Assembly (NCBI GenBank): GCA_937995275.1
Contig: CALKKN010000250.1
Span: 1-5,849, forward strand
Length of the DNA stretch: 5,849 nucleotides
Direction: 5' to 3'
Source: an uncultured Lysobacterales bacterium
Lineage (GTDB): Bacteria > Pseudomonadota > Gammaproteobacteria > Xanthomonadales > SZUA-36
The translations under genes and the position numbers were made by a program. The notes under the pieces are model-generated. The model did no database searches, was not told where the DNA came from, and worked only from the letters and a program-made list of their open reading frames with translations. The stretch's first letter is position 1. Each line of letters begins with the position of its first letter. Shown here piece after piece: positions 1-5,747 of the stretch.

Positions 1-339
1 ACGGGCCTGCTCCGCCCAGTAGACCCCCTGGTCCGCGGTGATCAGAACCGGGATAAGGCTGTGGTCACGGAAGGCCTGCATGCTCGGTTCGGTAACGCCT
101 TCGAACACGTAGATTTCCGCGTCCGGGAGCAAGCGGCGCAGCGCGATCCCCTCGCGGTGCGTCGCGGTGAAGAACTGCCTGCAGCCCGCGTGGAACAGGG
201 TCGGGGCGATCCGCGCGATGCCGAGGCCGTAAGCGTCCGCCTTGACCACGGCCGCGCAGGCGGCGGGCGCCACCCGGTCGCGGCAAAAGCGGTAGTTCGC
301 CGTCAGCGCGTCCAGGTCGATCGTGATGAGTGTGCTCAA
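1..339 (-). CDS. alr: Alanine racemase, N-terminal part (cut by window edge)
   Basis: A PLP-dependent racemase that interconverts L- and D-alanine in the cytoplasm, supplying D-alanine for peptidoglycan. The 113 visible residues match the start of the fold-type III barrel: ITIDLDALTANYRF at 5-18, then AVVKADAYGLG at 30-40, where K33 is the lysine that forms the Schiff base with PLP and Y37 belongs to the same signature. The C-terminal half, with the second catalytic tyrosine, lies beyond the left edge. The start is TTG at 339-337. Between the stop of the upstream aldehyde dehydrogenase and this point the frame has no ATG or GTG, an AAGGA lies about 10 nt upstream, and the family's N-terminus normally begins a few residues before the IDLDAL motif. 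The gene follows the aldehyde dehydrogenase in the same direction after 84 nt and may be cotranscribed. Identification is secure; the TTG start is inferred. A catabolic (DadX-like) role cannot be separated from a biosynthetic one. Confidence 0.93.
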   Translation of the reverse strand, partial: MSTLITIDLDALTANYRFCRDRVAPAACAAVVKADAYGLGIARIAPTLFHAGCRQFFTATHREGIALRRLLPDAEIYVFEGVTEPSMQAFRDHSLIPVLITADQGVYWAEQAR

Positions 340-369
340 GTCCGCCGGTTCCTTGCCGTTGCCCGGGTC

Positions 370-396
370 AGCCCGTTGGCTGCCGACAAACGGGCT
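370..396 (-). repeat. 8-bp hairpin in the ALDH-alr gap
   Basis: AGCCCGTT at 370-377 and AACGGGCT at 389-396 are perfect inverted repeats separated by 11 nt. They lie between the aldehyde dehydrogenase stop codon and the TTG start of alr. No T-run follows on the minus strand, so this is not a classical intrinsic terminator. It could be an mRNA processing or attenuation structure that lowers alr expression, or have no function. Confidence 0.45.
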
Positions 397-423
397 CGCC
401 GTGTCGCTTCCTGGGCCGGCAAC

Positions 424-1848
424 TCAGGCCGCGCCCATGACGGCCTTGACTTCCAGGAAGTCCTCGAGCCCGTGGCGGCCCCACTCGCGGCCGTTGCCGG
501 ATTGCCGGTAGCCGCCGAAGGGCGCCTGGTTGTCGTTCGGCGCGCCGTTCAGGTGGACCATGCCGGTGCGCAGCCGACGCGCGACCGCCATGGCCTCCTC
601 GGGGGCGGCGCCGTACACGTAACCCGCAAGCCCGTAGACCGTGTCGTTGGCCACCCGGACCGCCTCGTCGACGGTCTCGTACGGGATCATGCACAGTACC
701 GGCCCGAAGATTTCCTCACGCGCGATCGTCATGTCGTTGTCGACGTCCCGAAAGACCGTCGGTTTGACGTAGTAGCCGGTTTCCAGGCCCGCGGGCTTGC
801 CCGGGCCCCCGGCAGCGAGCCGGGCTCCTTCCGCGACGCCCGTGGCGATCAGGCCCTGGATCTTTTCGTACTGGGCGGCGCTGACGACCGGGCCGATGTG
901 CGTGCCTGCCGCCAGCGGGTCGCCCACCACCGTGCGCTCGGCCACGGCGGCCGCGATCTGCACCGCTTCCTCGTAGCGGCTGGCCGGCACCAGCATCCGG
1001 CTGGGGGCGTTGCAGGACTGCCCGGAATTGGAAAACATGTCGCGCACGCCGTGGGTCACGGCCTCTTTCAGCGGGGCGCTTTCCAGGATGATGTTGGCCG
1101 ACTTGCCGCCCAGTTCCTGCGCCACGCGCTTGACCGAGTCGGCCGCCGACTTGGCCACCAGCACGCCGGCCCGGGTCGAACCGGTAAAGGACATCATGTC
1201 GATGTCGGGATGCGCGGACATCGCCGCGCCGACACCCGGTCCGTCGCCCTGGACCAGGTTGAATACCCCGGCCGGAACGCCGGCCGCATCCAGGATCTCG
1301 GTGAATATCGTGGCGTTCACCGGGGCGATCTCGCTCGGCTTCAGCACCATCGTGCAGCCGGCCGCCAATGCCGGCGCGACCTTGCAGCTGATCTGGTTGA
1401 TCGGCCAGTTCCAGGGGGTGATCAGGCCGCAGACGCCGATGGGTTCCCTGACGACGGTCGAACGCCCGACGGGTTCCTCGAACTCGAACGTCTCCAGCGC
1501 GGCCAGGGCGGCCTTCAGGTGCCCGATGCCGCTGCCGGTCTGGGCCTTGCTCGAGAAGCCGGCCGGCGCACCCATCTCGGCCGTGATCGCCGCAGCGAGA
1601 TCGTCCCAGCGCGTCTTGTAGGCTTCGATGATCGCAGCCAGCAGCTCACGGCGGTCCTGGACGCTCCACCCGGAATAGTCCTCGAACGCCGCGCGCGCCG
1701 CGCGGACGGCGCGGTCGACGTCTGCGGCCGTGCCGAAGGAGACCTGCCCGATCGACTGCTCGGTCGCCGGGTTCACGACGTCGTGCAACGTACCGCCGGT
1801 GGCGGCTACCCACTCGCCGTCGATGTAGTTTTTGGTGCAGTCGTACAT
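424..1848 (-). CDS. NAD(P)+-dependent aldehyde dehydrogenase (ALDH superfamily)
   Basis: Oxidises an aldehyde to the carboxylic acid with NAD(P)+ through a cysteine thiohemiacetal; cytosolic. The 474-aa length is normal for the family and all hallmark motifs are intact: PWNWPI at 145-150 with oxyanion-hole N147, KPSE at 170-173 with cofactor-binding K170, FTGST at 221-225 (Rossmann loop), ELGGKS at 245-250 with general base E245, GQSC at 276-279 with nucleophile C279, and EEIFGP at 378-383 with E379 contacting nicotinamide ribose. The strings NSGQSCNAPSR and SGNGREWGRHGLEDF recall, from memory, the CddD/SSP0762-like branch, whose named member acts on a long omega-oxo acid; substrate assignment is therefore tentative. 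The ATG at 1848 was chosen because GGGGAG lies 6 nt upstream and the N-terminal YIDGEW motif sits at the usual distance. A 30-residue longer frame exists but has no family likeness. The gene is divergent from an acyl-CoA ligase, suggesting an aldehyde-to-acyl-CoA route. Confidence 0.95.
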   Translation of the reverse strand: MYDCTKNYIDGEWVAATGGTLHDVVNPATEQSIGQVSFGTAADVDRAVRAARAAFEDYSGWSVQDRRELLAAIIEAYKTRWDDLAAAITAEMGAPAGFSSKAQTGSGIGHLKAALAALETFEFEEPVGRSTVVREPIGVCGLITPWNWPINQISCKVAPALAAGCTMVLKPSEIAPVNATIFTEILDAAGVPAGVFNLVQGDGPGVGAAMSAHPDIDMMSFTGSTRAGVLVAKSAADSVKRVAQELGGKSANIILESAPLKEAVTHGVRDMFSNSGQSCNAPSRMLVPASRYEEAVQIAAAVAERTVVGDPLAAGTHIGPVVSAAQYEKIQGLIATGVAEGARLAAGGPGKPAGLETGYYVKPTVFRDVDNDMTIAREEIFGPVLCMIPYETVDEAVRVANDTVYGLAGYVYGAAPEEAMAVARRLRTGMVHLNGAPNDNQAPFGGYRQSGNGREWGRHGLEDFLEVKAVMGAA

Positions 1849-1854
1849 GGCTGA

Positions 1855-1860
1855 CTCCCC
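1855..1860 (-). promoter_or_regulatory. Ribosome binding site of the aldehyde dehydrogenase gene
   Basis: GGGGAG on the minus strand lies 6 nt before the ATG at 1848. It decides for this start over the longer upstream reading frame. Confidence 0.75.
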
Positions 1861-1889
1861 GTGTTCATGATGCGGATCGATTCGGCAAA

Positions 1890-1907
1890 CATGGGGGCGT
1901 CCCCATG
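1890..1907. repeat. 7-bp hairpin, GCGT loop
   Basis: CATGGGG at 1890-1896 pairs perfectly with CCCCATG at 1901-1907 around a 4-nt loop. It lies about 30 nt upstream of the ALDH ribosome binding site. On the minus-strand transcript its C-rich arm could alternatively pair with that G-rich site. On the plus strand it encloses an ATG (1905) preceded by a G-run. Any function is speculative. Confidence 0.5.
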
Positions 1908-1918
1908 GCAGACCAAGA

Positions 1919-1983
1919 CAGACGCCAGTCCTGGACATGCAGCGGACTCAGGCTGATCGGGGATCAGCCCGGACTGGCGTCTG
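1919..1983. repeat. 13-bp perfect inverted repeat enclosing an 8-bp hairpin
   Basis: The left arm CAGACGCCAGTCC (1919-1931) is the exact reverse complement of 1971-1983. Inside it, GGCTGATC (1951-1958) and GATCAGCC (1962-1969) form a second perfect stem with a GGG loop, separated from the outer right arm by a single base. In RNA the two stems could stack nearly end to end, leaving a 19-nt one-sided loop (1932-1950). CAGAC also recurs at 1909-1913, exactly 10 bp before its copy in the left arm, i.e. on the same helix face. The element lies between divergent genes with no T-run, so it is not a simple terminator. A regulator binding site, a structured mRNA leader or a small repetitive intergenic element are all possible. 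Confidence 0.7.
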
Positions 1984-2041
1984 ACCGAAAAGCACATTAT
2001 CTTGACGCATTCCAGCCACAACCGGCCGAACGAACCGAAAA

Positions 2042-2046
2042 AGAGG
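2042..2046 (+). promoter_or_regulatory. Ribosome binding site of the acyl-CoA ligase gene
   Basis: AGAGG, within an A-rich stretch, lies 8 nt upstream of the ATG at 2055. It supports this start over the in-frame ATG at 1905, whose extra 50 codons run through the palindrome and resemble nothing in the family. Confidence 0.75.
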
Positions 2047-2054
2047 ATGAATGC

Positions 2055-3677
2055 ATGCTAGGCCTGATGCAAGACTACCCGCTGTTGACCCACACCCTCA
2101 TCGACCACGGCGCGCTCAACCACGGTGAGCGCGAAATGGTCACGCGCAGCGTCGAAGGACCGATTCGGCGCTGCACGCTGGCAGACGTTCGCTCACGGTC
2201 GCTACGGGTCGCCAAGGCGCTCGAGCGCGACGGCGTCACGCTGGGTGACCGCATCGCCACGATGGCCTGGAACACCGAGCGCCACGTGGAGACGTGGTTC
2301 GGGATCATGGGGCTCGGGGCAATCTGCCACACGCTCAACCCGCGACTGTTCGGCGAGCAGCTCGACTACATCGTCAACCACGCCGAAGACGAGATCGTCT
2401 TCGTGGACCTGACCTTCGTGCCGATCCTGGAGGCCCTGAAGGATCGCCTGGGGTCGGTCCGCAAGTACATCGTCCTGACCGATGCAGACCACATGCCCGA
2501 CACCTCCCTGCCGAACGCGGTCGCCTACGAGGAGTGGCTCGGGGGCGTCGACGACGACTTCGCCTGGAAGCACTTTGACGAGAACACCGCGGCTGCGCTG
2601 TGCTACACCTCGGGAACCACCGGCCATCCGAAGGGCGTGTTGTACTCGCACCGCTCCAACGTGCTGCACGGCCTGATGGTCAATCAGCCCGACATTTTCG
2701 GGCTGCGTTCCGAAGACACCATGCTGGCCATCGTGCCGATGTTCCACGCCAACGCCTGGGCGCTGACCTTCTCCGTGCCGGCGGCGGGCGCCCGGATGGT
2801 CATGCCGGGCCCCGGCCTCGACGGCCCGAGCATTTACGAGTTGCTGGACAGCGAACGCGTCACCGCGACCGCGGCAGTGCCCACCGTGTGGCTGGGCCTG
2901 CTGCAGTATCTCGAGCAGACCGGCAGCAAGCTGCCCCACCTGGAACGCGTGGTCATCGGCGGCGCCGCTTGCCCGCCGATGATGATCCGCAAGTTCGAAC
3001 TGGAATACGGCGTCGAGGTGATCCACGGCTGGGGCATGACGGAGATGTCGCCGGTCGGCACCACCGGCAAGATGAAGCACGCGACCTCCACCCTCGACCG
3101 GGAGGCGCAGCTCAAGCTCAAGGAGAAGCAGGGCCGGGCGCCCTTCCTCGTCGAACTGAAAGTGGTCGACGACGAGGGCCGGGAGTTGCCGCGCGACGGC
3201 AAATCGTCGGGCCACCTGCTGGTCCGGGGGCCCTGCATCTCCAGGGGCTATTTCAAGCTGGAGGGATCGGCCCTGACCGGTGACGGCTGGTTCGACACCG
3301 GCGATATCGCGAATATCGACGAGTTGGGCTACATGCAGATCACCGACCGCGACAAGGACGTGATCAAGTCGGGCGGCGAGTGGATCTCTTCGATCGAGGT
3401 CGAGAATGTCGCGGTTGGCTGCCCCGGCGTGGCCGAGGCGGCCGTGATCGGATTGCCGCACCCGAAGTGGTCCGAGCGCCCGCTGCTGATCGTCTTGCGC
3501 GAGCCCGGCTCGGAGGTCGATGCCGAAGCGGTCCTGGGCTACCTGGATGGTAAGATAGCGGCTTGGTGGATGCCCAACGACGTCGTGTTCGTGGACGAGA
3601 TTCCGCACACGGCCACCGGCAAAATCCAGAAAATGGCCTTACGCAAGCAATTCAAGGATTTCGAATTCTCCAACTGA
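2055..3677 (+). CDS. AlkK-type medium-chain fatty acyl-CoA ligase (AMP-forming)
   Basis: Activates a carboxylic acid to its CoA thioester through an acyl-adenylate, using ATP and CoA. The 540 residues match AlkK-like ligases (about 545 aa) along their length: the N-terminus [17 protein letters not shown] at 94-99, IVNHAED at 106-112, the P-loop [11 protein letters not shown] at 184-194, GWGMTE at 325-330 (adenine and acyl pocket), GWFDTGD at 411-417 with ribose-binding D417, the hinge and A8 region [13 protein letters not shown] at 431-443, and the C-terminal TGK at 521-523 with K523, the adenylation lysine. No key residue is missing. The start is fixed by AGAGG 8 nt upstream and by the family N-terminus. 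It is divergent from an aldehyde dehydrogenase, fitting an aldehyde-acid-acyl-CoA sequence, and lies 16 nt upstream of fdsG, suggesting cotranscription. Chain-length preference is inferred; aromatic or branched acids are possible substrates. Confidence 0.92.
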   Translation: MLGLMQDYPLLTHTLIDHGALNHGEREMVTRSVEGPIRRCTLADVRSRSLRVAKALERDGVTLGDRIATMAWNTERHVETWFGIMGLGAICHTLNPRLFGEQLDYIVNHAEDEIVFVDLTFVPILEALKDRLGSVRKYIVLTDADHMPDTSLPNAVAYEEWLGGVDDDFAWKHFDENTAAALCYTSGTTGHPKGVLYSHRSNVLHGLMVNQPDIFGLRSEDTMLAIVPMFHANAWALTFSVPAAGARMVMPGPGLDGPSIYELLDSERVTATAAVPTVWLGLLQYLEQTGSKLPHLERVVIGGAACPPMMIRKFELEYGVEVIHGWGMTEMSPVGTTGKMKHATSTLDREAQLKLKEKQGRAPFLVELKVVDDEGRELPRDGKSSGHLLVRGPCISRGYFKLEGSALTGDGWFDTGDIANIDELGYMQITDRDKDVIKSGGEWISSIEVENVAVGCPGVAEAAVIGLPHPKWSERPLLIVLREPGSEVDAEAVLGYLDGKIAAWWMPNDVVFVDEIPHTATGKIQKMALRKQFKDFEFSN

Positions 3678-3693
3678 GCACCGCGCGCCGAGC

Positions 3694-4173
3694 ATGACCG
3701 CTGCAGCCGTATCGCTGGAAGAGATCGTCGAAGCCGCCCTGACGCCGCAGCGCGGCCGCATCGGCCCGCTGTTGCCGGTGCTGCACGCGGTGCAGGACAA
3801 GCTGGGGTACGTTCCGCCGGACGCCGTGCCCATGATCGCCAGGGCGCTGAACCTGTCGCGAGCCGAGGTGCACGGCGTCATGGGCTTCTACCAGGATTTC
3901 CGCTCGGCGCCGGCCGGCGAGCACGTCGTGCACCTGTGCCGCGCGGAAGCCTGCCAGGCGGTGGGCGCCCGCGAGCTGGAGGCCCACGCCCGCGAGCGGC
4001 TGGGCATCGGCTTCGGGGAAACCACCGCCGATGGCCTGGTGACCCTGGAACCCGTCTATTGCCTGGGCAACTGCGCCTGTTCGCCCTCGGTCCGTATCAA
4101 CGACGAGATTCATGCCAGGGTGTCGCCGGCGAAATTCGACGAATTGATCGCGCGGCTCGAGGCGGCCGAGTGA
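3694..4173 (+). CDS. fdsG: NAD+-dependent formate dehydrogenase gamma subunit (FdsG, NuoE-like [2Fe-2S])
   Basis: A small cytosolic electron-transfer subunit of the soluble formate dehydrogenase, homologous to complex I NuoE (24-kDa subunit). It pairs with FdsB to form the diaphorase module. At 159 aa it is full length. The four [2Fe-2S] ligands are present in the family pattern: C82 and C87 (CRAEAC), C123 and C127 (CLGNCACSP). The N-terminal helical part contains LPVLHAVQDKLGYVP (27-41) and the EVHGVMGFY motif (58-66) typical of the family. Assignment to FdsG rather than NuoE rests mainly on the following gene, which has FdsB architecture, and on the lack of other nuo genes. The gene begins 16 nt after the acyl-CoA ligase stop. 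No good Shine-Dalgarno sequence precedes the ATG, which suggests translational coupling. Its stop codon overlaps the fdsB start as TGATG. A role in another NuoEF-type diaphorase, such as that of an NAD-linked hydrogenase, is possible but less likely. Confidence 0.88.
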   Translation: MTAAAVSLEEIVEAALTPQRGRIGPLLPVLHAVQDKLGYVPPDAVPMIARALNLSRAEVHGVMGFYQDFRSAPAGEHVVHLCRAEACQAVGARELEAHARERLGIGFGETTADGLVTLEPVYCLGNCACSPSVRINDEIHARVSPAKFDELIARLEAAE

Positions 4174-5702
4174 TGGCCGCCAGGGTTTTCGTCCCCCGCG
4201 ATGCCACGGCCTGCGCCCTGGGCGCCGATGCGGTCGCCGCGGGTATCCGCGCGGTCGCCACATCCCGCGGCCTGGACGTCGAGGTGGTCCGCAACGGCTC
4301 GCGAGGCGCCGTCTGGCTGGAGCCCCTGGTCGAGGTCGAGACGGCGAGCGGGCGGCTGGCGTACGGGCCGGTGGAGGCCGGCGACCTGGACAGCCTGTTC
4401 GAGGCGGGCTTCCCCGGCAGTGCCGACCATCCGCTGGCGCTGGGGCCCGTGGAAAGTATCGACTGGCTGGCCGGCCAGCAGCGCCTTACGTTCGCCCGGG
4501 CCGGCTGGGCCGACCCGCTGTCGCTGGACGACTACCGCCGCCTGAACGGGTTCGCCGGGCTGCAGCGCGCCCTGGGGATGACCCGCCAGGAGATCGTCGA
4601 CGAGGTCCGGGGATCCGGTCTGCGCGGCCGTGGCGGCGCCGCCTTCCCGACCGGCATCAAGTGGCAGACGGTGCTGGACGCCCCCGGGGAACGCAAGTTC
4701 ATCGTCTGCAACGCGGACGAAGGCGATTCGGGCACGTTCGCCGACCGCCTCCTGATGGAGGCCGACCCCTACCAGCTGATCGAGGGCATGACCATTGCCG
4801 GGCTCGCCGTGGGCGCCGCCGAGGGGTTCATTTACCTGCGGTCGGAGTATCCGCACTGCAAGGTTGTGCTGACCGAGGCGTTGGCGCGGGCGGAACAGGC
4901 CGGTTACCTGGGCGACGGCATCCGCGGCACCGAACATACATTCCGCATCGAACTCCGCATCGGCGCCGGTGTGTACATCTGCGGCGAGGAAACCTCGCTG
5001 CTGGACAGCCTGGAGGGCAAGCGCGGCCTGGTTCGCTTCAAACCGCCGCTGCCGGCGATCGAGGGGCTTTTGGGCCTGCCCACCGTGGTCAACAACGTGT
5101 TGTCCCTGGCAGCCGTCAGCACGGTCCTCGCGGCCGGCGCGGACCATTATCGGGAGTTCGGATCCGGGCGCTCGCGCGGCACGTTGACGGTACAGCTGGC
5201 GGGCAATGTCAGGCGCGGCGGCCTCGTGGAGATCCCGTTCGGCGCGACCCTGCGCGACCTGGTGGAAGGTTACGGAGGCGGCACCGCCAGCGGGCGGCCA
5301 CCCCGGGCGATCCAGGTGGGCGGGCCGCTTGGCAGCTACCTGCCGGAGTCCCTGTGGGATACGCCGCTGGACTACGAAGCGCTGGAAGAGGCGGGCGGAA
5401 TGTTGGGGCACGGCGGCGTGGTGGTGTTCGACGACACGGTCGACATGGCGCAGCAAGCGCGGTTCGCGATGGAATTCTGCGCGGTGGAATCCTGCGGCAA
5501 GTGCACGCCCTGCCGGGTGGGATCGGTGCGCGGGACGGAGATCATCGACCGGCTGATCGCCGGGCGCGACCGGGAACGGAACCTGGCTGTGCTGGAGGAC
5601 CTGTGCGAAACCATGGTGGAGGGGTCGCTGTGCGCCATGGGGGGGTTGACGCCGTACCCGGTGCGCAGCGCGCTGAGGCATTTCCCCGATGATTTCAGGT
5701 GA
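4173..5702 (+). CDS. fdsB: NAD+-dependent formate dehydrogenase beta subunit (FdsB, NuoF-like FMN/[4Fe-4S])
   Basis: The NAD+-reducing flavoprotein subunit: electrons reach FMN through Fe-S clusters and are passed to NAD+. The 509 residues contain an N-terminal thioredoxin-fold-like domain (about 1-110) with one cysteine (C14), hence no cluster there, as in FdsB. The NuoF core follows: GRGGAAFPTGIKW at 152-164 and NADEGDSGT at 180-188 (FMN/NADH site), GAGVYICGEETSLL at 264-277, a SLBB-like segment (about 335-385), and the C-terminal [4Fe-4S] domain with C441, C444, C447 (SCGKCTPC) and C487. The fused N-terminal domain and the length exceed those of NuoF (about 450 aa) and point to FdsB. The ATG at 4173 overlaps the fdsG stop by one base, GAGG lies 10 nt upstream, and MAARVFVPRD matches the FdsB N-terminus. 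The expected fdsA does not follow within the window. All cofactor ligands are intact, so the protein should be functional. Confidence 0.92.
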   Translation: MAARVFVPRDATACALGADAVAAGIRAVATSRGLDVEVVRNGSRGAVWLEPLVEVETASGRLAYGPVEAGDLDSLFEAGFPGSADHPLALGPVESIDWLAGQQRLTFARAGWADPLSLDDYRRLNGFAGLQRALGMTRQEIVDEVRGSGLRGRGGAAFPTGIKWQTVLDAPGERKFIVCNADEGDSGTFADRLLMEADPYQLIEGMTIAGLAVGAAEGFIYLRSEYPHCKVVLTEALARAEQAGYLGDGIRGTEHTFRIELRIGAGVYICGEETSLLDSLEGKRGLVRFKPPLPAIEGLLGLPTVVNNVLSLAAVSTVLAAGADHYREFGSGRSRGTLTVQLAGNVRRGGLVEIPFGATLRDLVEGYGGGTASGRPPRAIQVGGPLGSYLPESLWDTPLDYEALEEAGGMLGHGGVVVFDDTVDMAQQARFAMEFCAVESCGKCTPCRVGSVRGTEIIDRLIAGRDRERNLAVLEDLCETMVEGSLCAMGGLTPYPVRSALRHFPDDFR

Positions 5703-5747
5703 GCGTGTCGCGGGCCGGAGTCGGAGACCGCCATGCCGGACACGCTC
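5701..5747 (+). repeat. 9-bp inverted repeat overlapping the fdsB stop codon, possible operon-end structure
   Basis: GAGCGTGTC (5701-5709) and GACACGCTC (5739-5747) are perfect inverted repeats. Skipping one bulged G (5710), three more pairs form (5711-5713 with 5736-5738), leaving a 22-nt loop. The left arm begins with the last two bases of the fdsB stop codon. No T-run follows (TAGACATCC), so it is not a canonical intrinsic terminator. It may protect the 3' end, take part in Rho-dependent termination, or be a REP-like palindrome. Confidence 0.5.

Larger units (their letters stand above)
1849..2054. promoter_or_regulatory. Divergent intergenic control region
   Basis: These 206 bp separate the start codons of the aldehyde dehydrogenase (minus) and the acyl-CoA ligase (plus), so promoters for both units are expected here. 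The clearest AT-rich patch is about 1988-2005. It contains CATTAT at 1995-2000 on the plus strand and GATAAT at 1996-2001 on the minus strand, either of which could act as a -10 box. Neither has a convincing -35 at standard spacing, and TTGACG at 2002-2007 lacks a -10 match downstream. If the minus-strand box is used, the ALDH leader is about 140 nt and carries every hairpin of the region. If the plus-strand CATTAT is used, its -35 position falls inside the right arm of the large inverted repeat. Promoter positions are inference. Confidence 0.55.

Noticed and set aside
65..286. 73-codon minus-strand frame overlapping alr
   Set aside because: It is an out-of-frame shadow; the alanine racemase frame carrying the PLP-lysine motif covers the same bases.
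61..1854. 597-codon open frame on the plus strand opposite alr and the aldehyde dehydrogenase
   Set aside because: It is antisense to two genes with clear family motifs and has an Arg/Gly/Ala/Asp-rich composition typical of stop-poor shadow frames in GC-rich DNA; no recognisable domain.
1849..1938. 30-codon N-terminal extension of the aldehyde dehydrogenase
   Set aside because: ATG 1848 has GGGGAG at ideal spacing and the usual family N-terminus; the extension passes through hairpin sequence.
2002..2030. TTGACG as the -35 box of a plus-strand sigma-70 promoter
   Set aside because: The sequence 16-18 nt downstream (around GCCGAA) does not resemble a -10 box, and the leader would be very short.
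1905..2054. In-frame 50-codon N-terminal extension of the acyl-CoA ligase from ATG 1905
   Set aside because: The extension runs through the palindromic region and has no family likeness; ATG 2055 has a good ribosome binding site and gives the expected AlkK-like N-terminus.
2202..3608. 468-codon open frame on the minus strand opposite the acyl-CoA ligase
   Set aside because: GC-driven shadow without family likeness; the plus-strand frame has every adenylation motif.
4110..5681. 523-codon open frame on the minus strand opposite fdsB
   Set aside because: Antisense shadow of a gene with intact FMN, NAD+ and Fe-S motifs; composition is low-information (Ala, Gln, His, Arg) and no domain is recognisable.
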